NCBI RefSeq assembly: GCF_036208045.1
Contig: NZ_CP121472.1
Location: forward strand, 2,553,531 to 2,617,530
Reading direction: 5' to 3'
DNA length: 64,000 bases
Origin: Thiorhodovibrio winogradskyi
Lineage (GTDB): Bacteria > Pseudomonadota > Gammaproteobacteria > Chromatiales > Chromatiaceae
Under the pieces are notes generated by a model. It had not been told where the DNA came from and made no database searches. It saw only the letters and a program-made list of their open reading frames with translations. The stretch's first letter is position 1. Each line of letters opens with the position of its first letter. Shown here piece by piece: positions 1 through 9,756 of the stretch. The translations under genes and the position numbers were made by a program.

Positions 1-148
1 TGTTATCCAGCTCTGCAGCTTTGACATCAACAGGTTTAACGGCTATCGCATCGGCGGTCATATTCATGGGCGACTCTGAAGATTGGACAGGAGGCGTATC
101 TGCCACCGGCGTCTTGGCGGCCGTGGCGACCTCGTTTGAATTGTTCAT
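1..148 (-). CDS. pstB: PstB phosphate ABC transporter ATPase, N-terminal end only
   Basis: Open frame running off the window start; 49 codons are visible, beginning MNNSNEVATAAK and continuing through a polar leader to the edge. It lies immediately downstream of pstA in the same direction, where PstB, the cytoplasmic ATPase of the high-affinity phosphate importer, normally sits. No Walker motif is inside the window, so the call rests on gene order. A second in-frame ATG at position 67 (MNMTADAIAVK) is an equally plausible start, because neither has a strong Shine-Dalgarno sequence; the long polar leader before it may be untranslated. Confidence 0.6.
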   Translation of the reverse strand, partial: MNNSNEVATAAKTPVADTPPVQSSESPMNMTADAIAVKPVDVKAAELDN

Positions 149-245
149 GACAGGCTCTGTGCGCTTGGGCTCTTGCGACGGTTGAATCGCACTGGTTTTA
201 CTCCAGTCGTTTTTACCCCAGTGATGGCACCCGTCGCACTGACGA

Positions 246-2076
246 TTACCAACGCCGCTCAAAACGGCGGCGCAACAAGACGGCGGCGAGATTCATCAGG
301 ATAAGGAAGGCGAGCAACACCATGATGGCCGCCGAGGTGCGTTCGACGAAACCACGCTCGGGACTATCGGCCCACAGGAAGATTTGCACTGGCAGCACCG
401 TGGCGGCATCGGTGAAGCCCTGGGGCACATCGACGATGAAGGCGATCATGCCAATCATCAGCAAGGGCGCGCTCTCGCCGAGCGCCTGGGCCATGCCGAT
501 GATGGTGCCGGTCATCATGCCGGGCAAGGCCAGCGGCAGCACATGATGGAGCCGCGTCTGCAGCGGCGAGGCACCCACGCCGAGCGCGGCCTCGCGAATC
601 GAGGGCGGTACGGATTTTAGCGCCGCGCGGCTGGCGATAATGATGGTCGGCAGGGTCATGAGTGTCAGCACCATGGCCGCCACCAGCGGGGTCGAGCGCG
701 GCACGCCGAAAAAGTTAATGAAGACCGCCAAGCCGAGCAGGCCGAAGACAATGGATGGCACGGCCGCGAGGTTATTGATATTGACCTCGATCAAATCGGT
801 GATGCGATTCTTGGGCGCGAATTCCTCCAAATACAGGGCCGCGCCCACCGCGATCGGGAAAGAGAACAACAAGGTCAAGGCCAGGGTGTAGAAAGAGCCC
901 ATCACGGCGCCGGCAATACCGGCCAGTTCCGGCTCGCGCGAGGTGCCGTTGGTGAAGAAGGGCCAGTTGAAGCGCTTGGTGATCAGCCCGGCTTGCTCGA
1001 GCTGCAAGACCCAGGCGATTTGCTGATCACTGAGCCGCCGCGCATCCTGTGGCGTGGTCAGTTCCAGCGTCTGCCAACTGCCGGCCTCGGCTGGCGCCGA
1101 GGAGACCGGCGGCACCAGCACGACGCCGCGCGCGCCGCCGGCCTCAATGGCCACCAGTTTAATCAACCCGTCGTTAATGCGCAGCAGAAAGCTTGGCGCC
1201 TCGACGCCGAGCACCAGCTCATCGGCACCCTCAATCTCCGCCCGCAGCGCCTGAATTTGGTTCTCAAGGCGCTCAACATCACGTTCATTGCGCGCGATCT
1301 CACGCTCCGCCTCGCCCTCCTGGTCAGGGGTCAGGTCACCCTGCTTGAGCAAGGCGGTCTGATCATCGCGAGAGCGCTGCAACAGAACCTGCTGGCGCGC
1401 CAGACGCTCGGCGCTATCGCTGAGCCGGCCGCGCGCCCGTTCCAGCAATGGCAGCAGGCCATCATCCGAGACCCGAACCACGACCGCGTTGCCGGGCTTG
1501 TCCAACTCGCCCTCCAGGGTCGCTGTCCCCTGGCCATCGATGCGTGAAATGGGAGTGGAGCGTCCCTTCATGAACATGTCGATATCATCATCGACCAGCA
1601 GACGCACCGGGCGCTGGTGACCAATCACGCCGGGATCCTTGGTCACCATCTGGCGCAGTTGCAAGGGAGCGCCTGGACTCAGCAGCTCGCCGAGTTCACG
1701 GCGCTCAGTACGCCCGGTCACCGACGGAAACTCCGCGCGCAAGGCATCCTGGGCGAGTTTCAGGAAATTGACCCCGCGCAGTTGTTGTGCGACCTCGGAG
1801 TCGTCTAGCTCGCCCTCGCGCAACCGGCCCGTTGGATCGATCATCTCGGCATCGAAAGCCACCGGCAACTCAAGGTAGGACTGCAAGAAAGCGGTGTAGC
1901 CATTGCTGACGATATTGAGGAAAAGGATCAGCACAAAACTGAGCCCGAGCACCACGGCGCTGGCGCCGAGCAGACGGAACAAGCGCTCGGAACGGTAACG
2001 CCGTTTCAGGCTGGTCTCTACAATTTCGCGCGGGCTGCGGCGCGAGCCGCTGGTGTTGGCGGCAGCAGTGCTGGTG

Positions 2077-2084
<8 letters not shown>
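246..2084 (-). CDS. pstA: PstA phosphate ABC transporter permease with large N-terminal extension
   Basis: Inner-membrane permease subunit of the Pst phosphate importer. The 612-residue product is roughly twice the length of E. coli PstA. It has an N-terminal membrane segment (about residues 38-60), then a long soluble region of about 320 residues including a charged coiled-coil stretch (about residues 215-290), then the classical permease half (about residues 385-610) with several hydrophobic segments and the inner-membrane signature EAALGVGASPLQT. The extended form matches the DUF3333-containing PstA proteins of proteobacteria. The start overlaps the end of pstC by 8 bp, so the two permeases are translationally coupled. 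Confidence 0.93.
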
Positions 2085-3468
<1,384 letters not shown>

Positions 3469-3551
3469 GGCGGCGAGCGATCTTTAGCAAAAGGGAAAAC
3501 AGCCATCAAGAAAGACGCCAACAACCCCCGCGGGTCGCTGGCGTGCGTGGA

Positions 3552-3585
3552 CCGCGATACCGCCCGAGCGGCGGCGGCATCGCGG
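3552..3585 (-). terminator. GC-rich hairpin between pstS and pstC
   Basis: CCGCGAT at 3552-3558 pairs with ATCGCGG at 3579-3585, and CCGCC inside it pairs with GGCGG, giving a long GC-rich stem. There is no T tract, so it is better read as an mRNA-stabilising or attenuating intercistronic stem than a full terminator. It begins 17 bp after the pstS stop codon. Confidence 0.55.
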
Positions 3586-3601
3586 GGTCAAGCCAAGCTC
3601 T

Positions 3602-4645
3602 TTACTTGGGGCTCGACATCGGCTCCATGGCCTGTGATGACTTCGCGATCTTTGCGCGCATGTCATCGGGCAGCGGGATCAGACCCTTGCCTGGCAGGTA
3701 GCCGTCCGGACCCCAGGCGTTCTCGCTGGTGAAGGCGGTCACGTACTCTAGAATGCCAGGAATGGTGCCGACATGGGCGTTCTTGACATAGAAGTAGAGC
3801 GAGCGCGAAACCGGATAGGCACCGCTGGCGATGTTATCGAAAGTCGGCTCGACGCCGTCAATGATGGTGCCTTGCAGCTTGTCGGAGTTTTGATCCAGGA
3901 AGCTGAAGCCAAACACGCCGAGCGCATCGGCGTTCGAGTCGAGCTTCTGTACGATCAGGTTGTCATTTTCGCCGGCCTCGACATAGGCGCCGTCTTCACG
4001 CACGGTGCGGCAAATGGCCTTGTACTTCGACTTGTCTTCGCCCTTGATCGCGGCAATCCAGTCAAAGCTCTTGCAGCCGCCTTCCATCGCGATCTCGGCG
4101 AAGGCGTCACGCGTGCCGGAGGTCGGCGGTGGGCCGAGGACCTCGATGGCGACATCGGGCAGATCGGGATTCACCTCTTTCCAGGTTTTGTAAGGGTTGG
4201 GAACCAGCTTTTCGCCGCCATCCGGGTCCGGCACGTCCTTGGCCAGCGCCAGCCAGACGTCGCGCAGCGACAGCTCGAACTGATCGGCCTTCTTGGAGTT
4301 GGCGATGGCGATGCCGTCGTAGCCAATCACCACCTCGGTGATCTCGGTGACTCCGTTCTCCTGGCACTTCTCGAACTCGGAGACCTTCATCCGACGCGAT
4401 GCATTGGTGATATCCGGCTGGTCGACACCAACGCCGGCGCAGAACAGCTTCATGCCGCCGCCAGAGCCGGTGGACTCGATTTTTGGCGTGTTAAACTCAG
4501 TGGCGTTACCGAAGTTCTCGGCAACGGTGGTCGCGAATGGGAACACAGTCGAGGAGCCGACAATGTTAATGGTGTCGCGCGCCATGGCTTGGGCGGACAG
4601 GGAAAGCGCGCCAAGGACGGCGAGGGTGACTGCGGTTCTTTTCAT
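3602..4645 (-). CDS. pstS: PstS periplasmic phosphate-binding protein
   Basis: Periplasmic solute-binding protein delivering phosphate to PstCAB; 347 residues. A clear Sec signal peptide (MKRTAVTLAVLGALSLSAQAMA) is followed by the phosphate-binding hallmark IVGSSTVFPF (about residues 28-37), an STGSGGGMKLFC segment and a later TSGTRDAF segment (about residues 177-184), the loops that hydrogen-bond phosphate in this family. The start is supported by GGAG 7 bases upstream and by a Pho box about 57 bp upstream. It is the first gene of the pst operon. Confidence 0.95.
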   Translation of the reverse strand: MKRTAVTLAVLGALSLSAQAMARDTINIVGSSTVFPFATTVAENFGNATEFNTPKIESTGSGGGMKLFCAGVGVDQPDITNASRRMKVSEFEKCQENGVTEITEVVIGYDGIAIANSKKADQFELSLRDVWLALAKDVPDPDGGEKLVPNPYKTWKEVNPDLPDVAIEVLGPPPTSGTRDAFAEIAMEGGCKSFDWIAAIKGEDKSKYKAICRTVREDGAYVEAGENDNLIVQKLDSNADALGVFGFSFLDQNSDKLQGTIIDGVEPTFDNIASGAYPVSRSLYFYVKNAHVGTIPGILEYVTAFTSENAWGPDGYLPGKGLIPLPDDMRAKIAKSSQAMEPMSSPK

Positions 4646-4701
4646 GGATAGACTCCATCGTCAGGTGAATGAAGCGCGAATTTTCGGTTGTTAGCGTTGC
4701 C

Positions 4702-4734
4702 ATGGTATGACCGTTTTATTACGATTTAGTGACG
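4702..4734 (-). promoter_or_regulatory. Candidate PhoB-binding Pho box upstream of pstS
   Basis: On the minus strand three 11-bp units follow one another: CGTCACTAAAT, CGTAATAAAAC and GGTCATACCAT. Each has a GTCA/GTAA-type core followed by an A/T-rich spacer, which is the 7+4 geometry of PhoB boxes. A TAACAA sequence about 10 bp downstream could serve as the -10 element, and pstS starts about 57 bp downstream. Confidence 0.6.
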
Positions 4735-5074
4735 CCCCGAGTGAAGGATCAACGGGGCGTCAGTTCCGTCATAGGCGCCAGTCTGTCGCTCCGTGAAAAT
4801 AGCGACAAGGACAAGGAAGGTCCAAGAAATTGGTGGAGTCGCTCGGGCACGCGAGCATTCATTGCGTTGTCATCAATCTTTTGTGCAGAATCCCCTCATG
4901 TCAGCTACACTGGCCGGTTTGGCCGCTGAGCATTTCAGTTGCGAAATCTGGATTCAGTGCCAGTTGGGATGGCGGATGGGCATCGAGTAACTTGGGCAGG
5001 CGTTATGACGGGCTTGGGCTTCGATCAGTCAGCGCTGTTTTTCAATCTGGTTTGGATGGAGTCTGAGCAAGGCC
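4735..5074. other. Intergenic region between pstS promoter and glycosyltransferase
   Basis: About 340 bp between divergent genes. No open frame here has both a credible ribosome-binding site and protein-like composition, and no tRNA or clear terminator was seen. It presumably contains the promoter of the gene starting at 5075. Confidence 0.4.
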
Positions 5075-7399
5075 ATGCGTGTCTTGATGATGTCGGATGT
5101 CTATTTCCCCAGGGTCAACGGGGTTTCGACATCCATTCAGACCTTTGCGCGGGAGTTCGCCGCCGCTGGTCACCAAGTGACCCTGATTGCCCCGGATTAC
5201 GGCACGCAGAGCCCGGAGCCTTTCGCGGTCATTCGCATTCCCTCGCGCTATCTGCCGTTCGACCCGGAGGATCGCATCCTGCGCTGGGGAAGGTTGCCGG
5301 ACCACCATGCGACCCTGTCCGACGCGGGCTTTGATCTGCTGCATGTCCACACGCCCTTCATCGCGCACTATGCGGGTCTGGCGTTGGCGCGGCGCTTGGG
5401 TGTGCCTGTCATTGAAAGCTATCACACTTTTTTTGAGCAATACCTGGATAAATACGTCCCTCTGGTGCCCGGCGCCTGGATGCGCTATGCCGCGCGGCGT
5501 TTCTCCACCAGCCAGTGCGAGGATGTCGATGCCCTGGCCGTGCCCTCGCACGCCATGCTTAAGGTGCTGCGTGGCTATGGCATCGACACGCCCGCCGAAG
5601 TAGTGCCGACCGGGATTGACACAGGCCAGTTCAGTCAGGGCGACGGGGTCGGATTTCGCCAGCGATTTGGTATCGCGCCGGATCGACCGCTCTTGGTGCA
5701 TGTCGGGCGCCTGGCATTCGAGAAAAATGTCGACTTTCTGCTACGCATGATGGTGAAGGTCAAGCAAGACTGTCCGCGAGTGCTGCTGGTCATCGCCGGA
5801 GAGGGACCGGCGCGCGCGATGCTGGAAGGTCTGGCGCGCAAGCTAGGTCTGGCCGAGCAAGTGCGTTTTCTTGGCTACCTGCTGCGCGATGGCTCGCTCG
5901 AGGACTGCTACAGCGCTGGAGATGCCTTTATTTTCGCCTCCCGCACCGAGACCCAGGGTCTGGTGTTGCTCGAGGCCATGGCGCTGGGTACGCCAGTGGT
6001 TTCCACCGCTGTCATGGGCAGTGCCGAGGTGCTGAAGGATGGCGAAGGTTGTCTGATCGCCGAGGAGGATGAGGATCTCTTTGCCAAGAAGGTGCTGCGC
6101 GTGCTAACGGATCAATCCTTACGCGCGCGACTGGGCAATAAAGCGGTGGCCTACGCACAGGGTTGGTCCGCGCCCGCGCTGGCGGAGCGCATGCTGACCT
6201 TCTATCGGCGGGTCATCGACCAGCACGGCACCGGCAGGTCGGCTACGTCCCCATCGACTGCGTTGGGCGGTTATAAGGAGGGGGTTGGAATGGCGGATCG
6301 GCTCCCACTGCCAGCCGCTGATCTGGCGTTGGCGCTCGACATGGCGCGACACTTTCCGGTCTGTGAGCAGCCGCTTGAGGTGCGGCCGCTTGGTGCCGGT
6401 TTGATCAATACCACCTTTGCCGTCTCTGCGCGCTGCGGGCAATTCGTGTTGCAGCGAATCAATTCGGCGGTTTTCGCAAATCCGCCATTGATCATGGACA
6501 ACATCTCGCGTCTACAGTCCGCCGCCGCTGGAGCCGGTCCTAGCGCACCGCGTTTGCCAAAACTTTTCCGGGCCGCGTCCGAGGCGCTTTATACACGAGA
6601 TCAGCATGGCGGCTACTGGCGTTTGCTCGAGCGGGTGGAAGATGCCATCACCCTGCCTGCCGTGACCGAGCGCACCCAGGCGGCCGCCATTGGCCGCCTA
6701 CTGGGGCAGTTTCATGGCTTTGGCGCGCGCCTGGCCATGGCGGATTTTCATGTCACCTTGCCTGGCTCGCATGACACCCTGGCGTTTCGAGCAGCCTTGG
6801 ATGCGGCCTTGCGCGAGGCGGATCAGCAGCGCTCGGCGAGCGAGGAGGCCGAGGTCTCGGTGCTGGTCGAGCAAGTGCGCGCGCGCGATCATGCCCTGGG
6901 GTGCCTGCGGGATGCCTTCGCGGCTGGTTTCATCCGCAAAACCCTGATTCATGGCGATCCCAAGCGCGATAATGTGCTCTTTGATCGCCAGGGACGTGAG
7001 GCGTTGTGTTTGATCGACCTTGACACAGTGCAACCCGGTTTGATTTTGCACGATATCGGCGATTGTCTGCGTTCCTGCTGTAATCGCGTGGGGGAGGGGG
7101 GCGCGCCGGAGCAGGTGCGCTTCGATGCCCAACTCGCCGAGGCCCTGCTAGGCGGCTACACGCAAGCGGCGCCTGGCCTGCTCGGAGCGGCCGAGGTTGA
7201 ACTGTTGTTCGACGCGCTGCGTTTGATCCCGCTGGAGTTGGGTATCAGGTTCCTGATTGATCACCTGCGCGGGGATCGCTACTTTCGCGTGCGCTATCGC
7301 GGCCAGAATCTGCGCAAGGCCCAGGCGCAGTTGGCGTTGGTTGCCGACATCGAGCGCCAGGAGCGCGATTTGCGCCGCCTTGGCCGCGGCCTGGGCTGA
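5075..7399 (+). CDS. GT4 glycosyltransferase fused to an aminoglycoside-phosphotransferase-like kinase
   Basis: The 774-residue product has two enzymes in one frame. Residues 1-390 are a GT4 glycosyltransferase: N-terminal MSDVYFPRVNGVSTSI nucleotide-sugar fold, a glycine-rich HVGRLAFEKN segment and the retaining E-x7-E signature in RTETQGLVLLEAMALGTP. Residues 406-774 are a phosphotransferase of the APH/choline-kinase type with the Brenner motif LIHGDPKRDNVLFD and a downstream IDLDTV metal-binding aspartate. Together they suggest sugar phosphorylation and transfer to a lipid or polysaccharide acceptor; the substrate is unknown. A strong internal Shine-Dalgarno AAGGAG (6275-6280) precedes an in-frame ATG at 6290 at the domain junction, so the kinase may also be made alone. 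Confidence 0.85.
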   Translation: MRVLMMSDVYFPRVNGVSTSIQTFAREFAAAGHQVTLIAPDYGTQSPEPFAVIRIPSRYLPFDPEDRILRWGRLPDHHATLSDAGFDLLHVHTPFIAHYAGLALARRLGVPVIESYHTFFEQYLDKYVPLVPGAWMRYAARRFSTSQCEDVDALAVPSHAMLKVLRGYGIDTPAEVVPTGIDTGQFSQGDGVGFRQRFGIAPDRPLLVHVGRLAFEKNVDFLLRMMVKVKQDCPRVLLVIAGEGPARAMLEGLARKLGLAEQVRFLGYLLRDGSLEDCYSAGDAFIFASRTETQGLVLLEAMALGTPVVSTAVMGSAEVLKDGEGCLIAEEDEDLFAKKVLRVLTDQSLRARLGNKAVAYAQGWSAPALAERMLTFYRRVIDQHGTGRSATSPSTALGGYKEGVGMADRLPLPAADLALALDMARHFPVCEQPLEVRPLGAGLINTTFAVSARCGQFVLQRINSAVFANPPLIMDNISRLQSAAAGAGPSAPRLPKLFRAASEALYTRDQHGGYWRLLERVEDAITLPAVTERTQAAAIGRLLGQFHGFGARLAMADFHVTLPGSHDTLAFRAALDAALREADQQRSASEEAEVSVLVEQVRARDHALGCLRDAFAAGFIRKTLIHGDPKRDNVLFDRQGREALCLIDLDTVQPGLILHDIGDCLRSCCNRVGEGGAPEQVRFDAQLAEALLGGYTQAAPGLLGAAEVELLFDALRLIPLELGIRFLIDHLRGDRYFRVRYRGQNLRKAQAQLALVADIERQERDLRRLGRGLG

Positions 7400-7500
7400 T
7401 TTTGGATGCGGCGCGTGCCGAGTGTTTTGCCTTGGGTGCTTGTCTTGATATTGCCGCACCGGTCCGGATATTTCAGCTTAAAGGAACCGGGAGTTAGAGC

Positions 7501-8376
7501 TTGAAAAGACAGATTATCATTGGCTGTGGCTATATCGGACAGTTGCTGCTACGACCGCTTGGAGAGCAGTGCGCGCATCCAGATCCGGCCATTGGCATTG
7601 CCCGCCAGGATGCGACTCTGGCCGCCATTGCCGCGGCGGGTGGTGAGCCACTGCGGCTTGATCTGGATCGTGATCCGCTCGACTCTATTCCGAGTGACGC
7701 GGCTTTGGTGTTTCATTTCGCGCCCCCGCCGTCGCAAGGCGCGCGGGACAGTCGCACTGCTCGCCTGATTGAGCACTTTAGGCGTCATGGTCACCCCGAG
7801 AGGCTGATTTATATTAGTACCACAGGGGTGTATGGGGACTGCGAGGGCGCCTGGGTTGATGAGAACTGGCCACTGCGCCCGGCGGCGCAGCGCTCCGAGC
7901 GTCGCGTCCATGCCGAGCGCCAACTGCAAGACTGGGCGGAGCGCAGTGGCGCGGATCTGATTATTTTGCGCGTGGCTGGTATCTATGCCGCCGATCGTCT
8001 GCCGCTGGAGCGCATCCGCCAGGGCGCTCCCGTGGTAAAAGCCGAGCAGGCGCCCTGGTCGAACCGCATCCATGCCGAGGATCTGGTCGAGGTCTGTCTG
8101 GCCGCCGCGCGGCGGGCGCCGGCCGGTGCCATTTACAATGTGTGCGATGGGCATCCAAGTACCATGACGGATTACTTTCTACAGGTGGCAGAGGCCGCCG
8201 GCTTGCCGCCACCGCCGCAGATCGATCTGCGGGAGGCGCCGGAACATCTATCCCCAGGCATGCTCTCCTACATGCGCGAGTCGCGGCGGTTGGATAATGC
8301 CCGCCTGCGTGAGGAGCTTGGCATTGCGTTGCGTTATCCCGATTTGACCGCTGGGTTGGCGGGGCTGCGTACCTAA
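7501..8376 (+). CDS. NAD(P)-dependent SDR/epimerase family protein, YeeZ-like
   Basis: A 291-residue extended short-chain dehydrogenase/reductase-type protein. The N terminus IIIGCGYIGQLLLRPL is a Rossmann nucleotide-binding loop, YISTTGVYGDCEGAWVDE carries the conserved segment before the active site, and RVAGIYAADRLPLERI is typical of the YeeZ-like subgroup. The tyrosine of the usual YxxxK is not obvious; RRVHAERQLQ occupies that place, so catalysis is uncertain. The start is TTG with GGGAG about 9 bases upstream. The substrate is unknown. It lies 100 bp after the glycosyltransferase/kinase and may be in the same transcript. Confidence 0.75.
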   Translation: MKRQIIIGCGYIGQLLLRPLGEQCAHPDPAIGIARQDATLAAIAAAGGEPLRLDLDRDPLDSIPSDAALVFHFAPPPSQGARDSRTARLIEHFRRHGHPERLIYISTTGVYGDCEGAWVDENWPLRPAAQRSERRVHAERQLQDWAERSGADLIILRVAGIYAADRLPLERIRQGAPVVKAEQAPWSNRIHAEDLVEVCLAAARRAPAGAIYNVCDGHPSTMTDYFLQVAEAAGLPPPPQIDLREAPEHLSPGMLSYMRESRRLDNARLREELGIALRYPDLTAGLAGLRT

Positions 8377-8518
8377 GGGCCGCGTGGGAACAGTGCGGGA
8401 GCCAACAATGCGAAGGCTGGCACGCTTTAAGGTCGCGGCGGATTGCTGGGCTACCGCCCAAGCAGCAGGATTGCTAGACTCAAGGACGAATCTCAACCTC
8501 TTCATTCAGGAATCAAGC

Positions 8519-8920
8519 ATGCACAGATTCTCTTACCCCCAGTCTCTTGCCGCGGCTGCTACCGCTGCTGTCACGCTCTTGTCTGGCGCTGCACTTGCGG
8601 CAGATCCTGAAGACTTCCACTTTGACACCACCGAGAACCTGTACCAAGTCTGCTCGACCCCGTCAGACTTGCCCGAACATGTCCCTGCCGCATTAGCGTG
8701 CCGCGCATTTATCGAAGCCACGGTTCAGTACCACGACCAGATTGTCGGACGCGAAGACGTCAAGCGTCTGGTTTGTTATGACACGACCACCACCGTTGAG
8801 GATGCTCGCCAAACATTTATCAGCTGGGGCAAGAAAAACCTGCGCCAACAAAAGCTGAAAACCGAGCAGCCCGTTGTCGGTCTAATGCGTTCCCTGGCCG
8901 AGGCCTATCCTTGTCGTTGA
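8519..8920 (+). CDS. Exported Rap1a/Tai family protein
   Basis: A 133-residue protein starting at ATG 8519 with GGA 8 bases upstream; the longer frame upstream lacks a start site. The signal peptide runs to about residue 24 (SGAALA). The mature part has a pattern of cysteines (YQVCS, LACRAFIE, LVCYD and the terminal PCR) and the C-terminal helix segment QPVVGLMRSLAEAYPC, matching the Rap1a/Tai immunity-type fold. Members protect against type VI amidase effectors in Serratia, but most homologues, including orphan copies like this one, have no demonstrated role. No T6SS gene is nearby. Confidence 0.65.
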   Translation: MHRFSYPQSLAAAATAAVTLLSGAALAADPEDFHFDTTENLYQVCSTPSDLPEHVPAALACRAFIEATVQYHDQIVGREDVKRLVCYDTTTTVEDARQTFISWGKKNLRQQKLKTEQPVVGLMRSLAEAYPCR

Positions 8921-9125
8921 GTGCAATTTTTGCTTGCACCTCCGGCTATTGAAGATCCCCTTCAACAAAACCAGACGCTTGAGGATCCTTTGCACTTCAG
9001 CGCCGCAAGTGGGTCAAAGAGCCTTGGATGACCGTGAAGGCGCGCGACTTCCATGCCTGCAACCCGTTATGAACGAAAACTCATCGCGGCTCCTCCGAGA
9101 CGCGATTCATGCGAGGAATAAGACC

Positions 9126-9362
9126 ATGAAACATTCTTCATGCATCGCAACCGCCGGTGCCCTGGCCATTACCTTGTTCCTGAGCGCTTGTGGGACTACC
9201 ACAGGTTCTCGGTCTGGGAGCGGCGCGCTGATGGGAGCGGCCGGCGGTGCCTTGGTGGGCTCGCTATCGGCAAATGCCGGTGCTGGCGCGCTCATTGGAA
9301 CCGGCGTCGGAGCATTGGGTGGTTATTTGTATGATCAGCATGAGAAAGGCTATATCGACTAG
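9126..9362 (+). CDS. Small glycine-zipper lipoprotein
   Basis: A 78-residue protein starting at ATG 9126 with GAGGA upstream. It has a lipoprotein signal ending LFLSACG, so Cys21 is likely lipidated, followed by a glycine zipper with GxxxG spacing (GALMGAAGGALVGSLS and GALIGTGVGALGGYLYD), as in the SlyB/OmpA-like glycine-zipper families of the outer membrane. It is the first of two tandem paralogues. Exact function is unknown. Confidence 0.75.
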   Translation: MKHSSCIATAGALAITLFLSACGTTTGSRSGSGALMGAAGGALVGSLSANAGAGALIGTGVGALGGYLYDQHEKGYID

Positions 9363-9406
9363 CCGATCATGATCATGTTGAAGCCGATCAATTATTAGAG
9401 GTGATC

Positions 9407-9706
9407 ATGAAGATTCGAAAAACTGGAATGTTGTTGGCACTCGGGGCCGCTGTAACTCTGATGCTGGCAGGATGCTCGACGACGACGCCCCAAAGCCGCA
9501 CGGGTGAGCGGGTGTTGGGCGGAGCAGCGCTGGGCGCGGCAGCCGGTGCCGCGGTTGGATCGCAAAGTGCCAATGCGGGCAGGGGGGCTGCGATTGGAGC
9601 GGGAATTGGAGCCCTGGGTGGGGCCATGTATGACGCTGATCAAAAGAGCCGGAGGGCACCGCCGCAGCGGTACCGAGCTCAACCTTACCGTGTGCCCAAT
9701 GGCTGA
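9407..9706 (+). CDS. Second glycine-zipper lipoprotein, paralogue of the preceding gene
   Basis: A 99-residue protein. The ATG at 9407 is preferred over the in-frame GTG at 9401 because GAGGTG lies just upstream of it. The lipoprotein signal ends TLMLAGCS; the glycine zipper (VLGGAALGAAAGAAVGSQS, GAAIGAGIGALGGAMYD) is clearly related to the preceding gene, including the shared SANAG segment. A basic proline/tyrosine-rich tail follows the zipper and is absent from the first copy. Likely envelope-associated; function unknown. Confidence 0.75.
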   Translation: MKIRKTGMLLALGAAVTLMLAGCSTTTPQSRTGERVLGGAALGAAAGAAVGSQSANAGRGAAIGAGIGALGGAMYDADQKSRRAPPQRYRAQPYRVPNG

Positions 9707-9756
9707 ACGCGCACAGCTTCATCCTTGATGGACAACAGCAAGTGACGTGACGCTGA

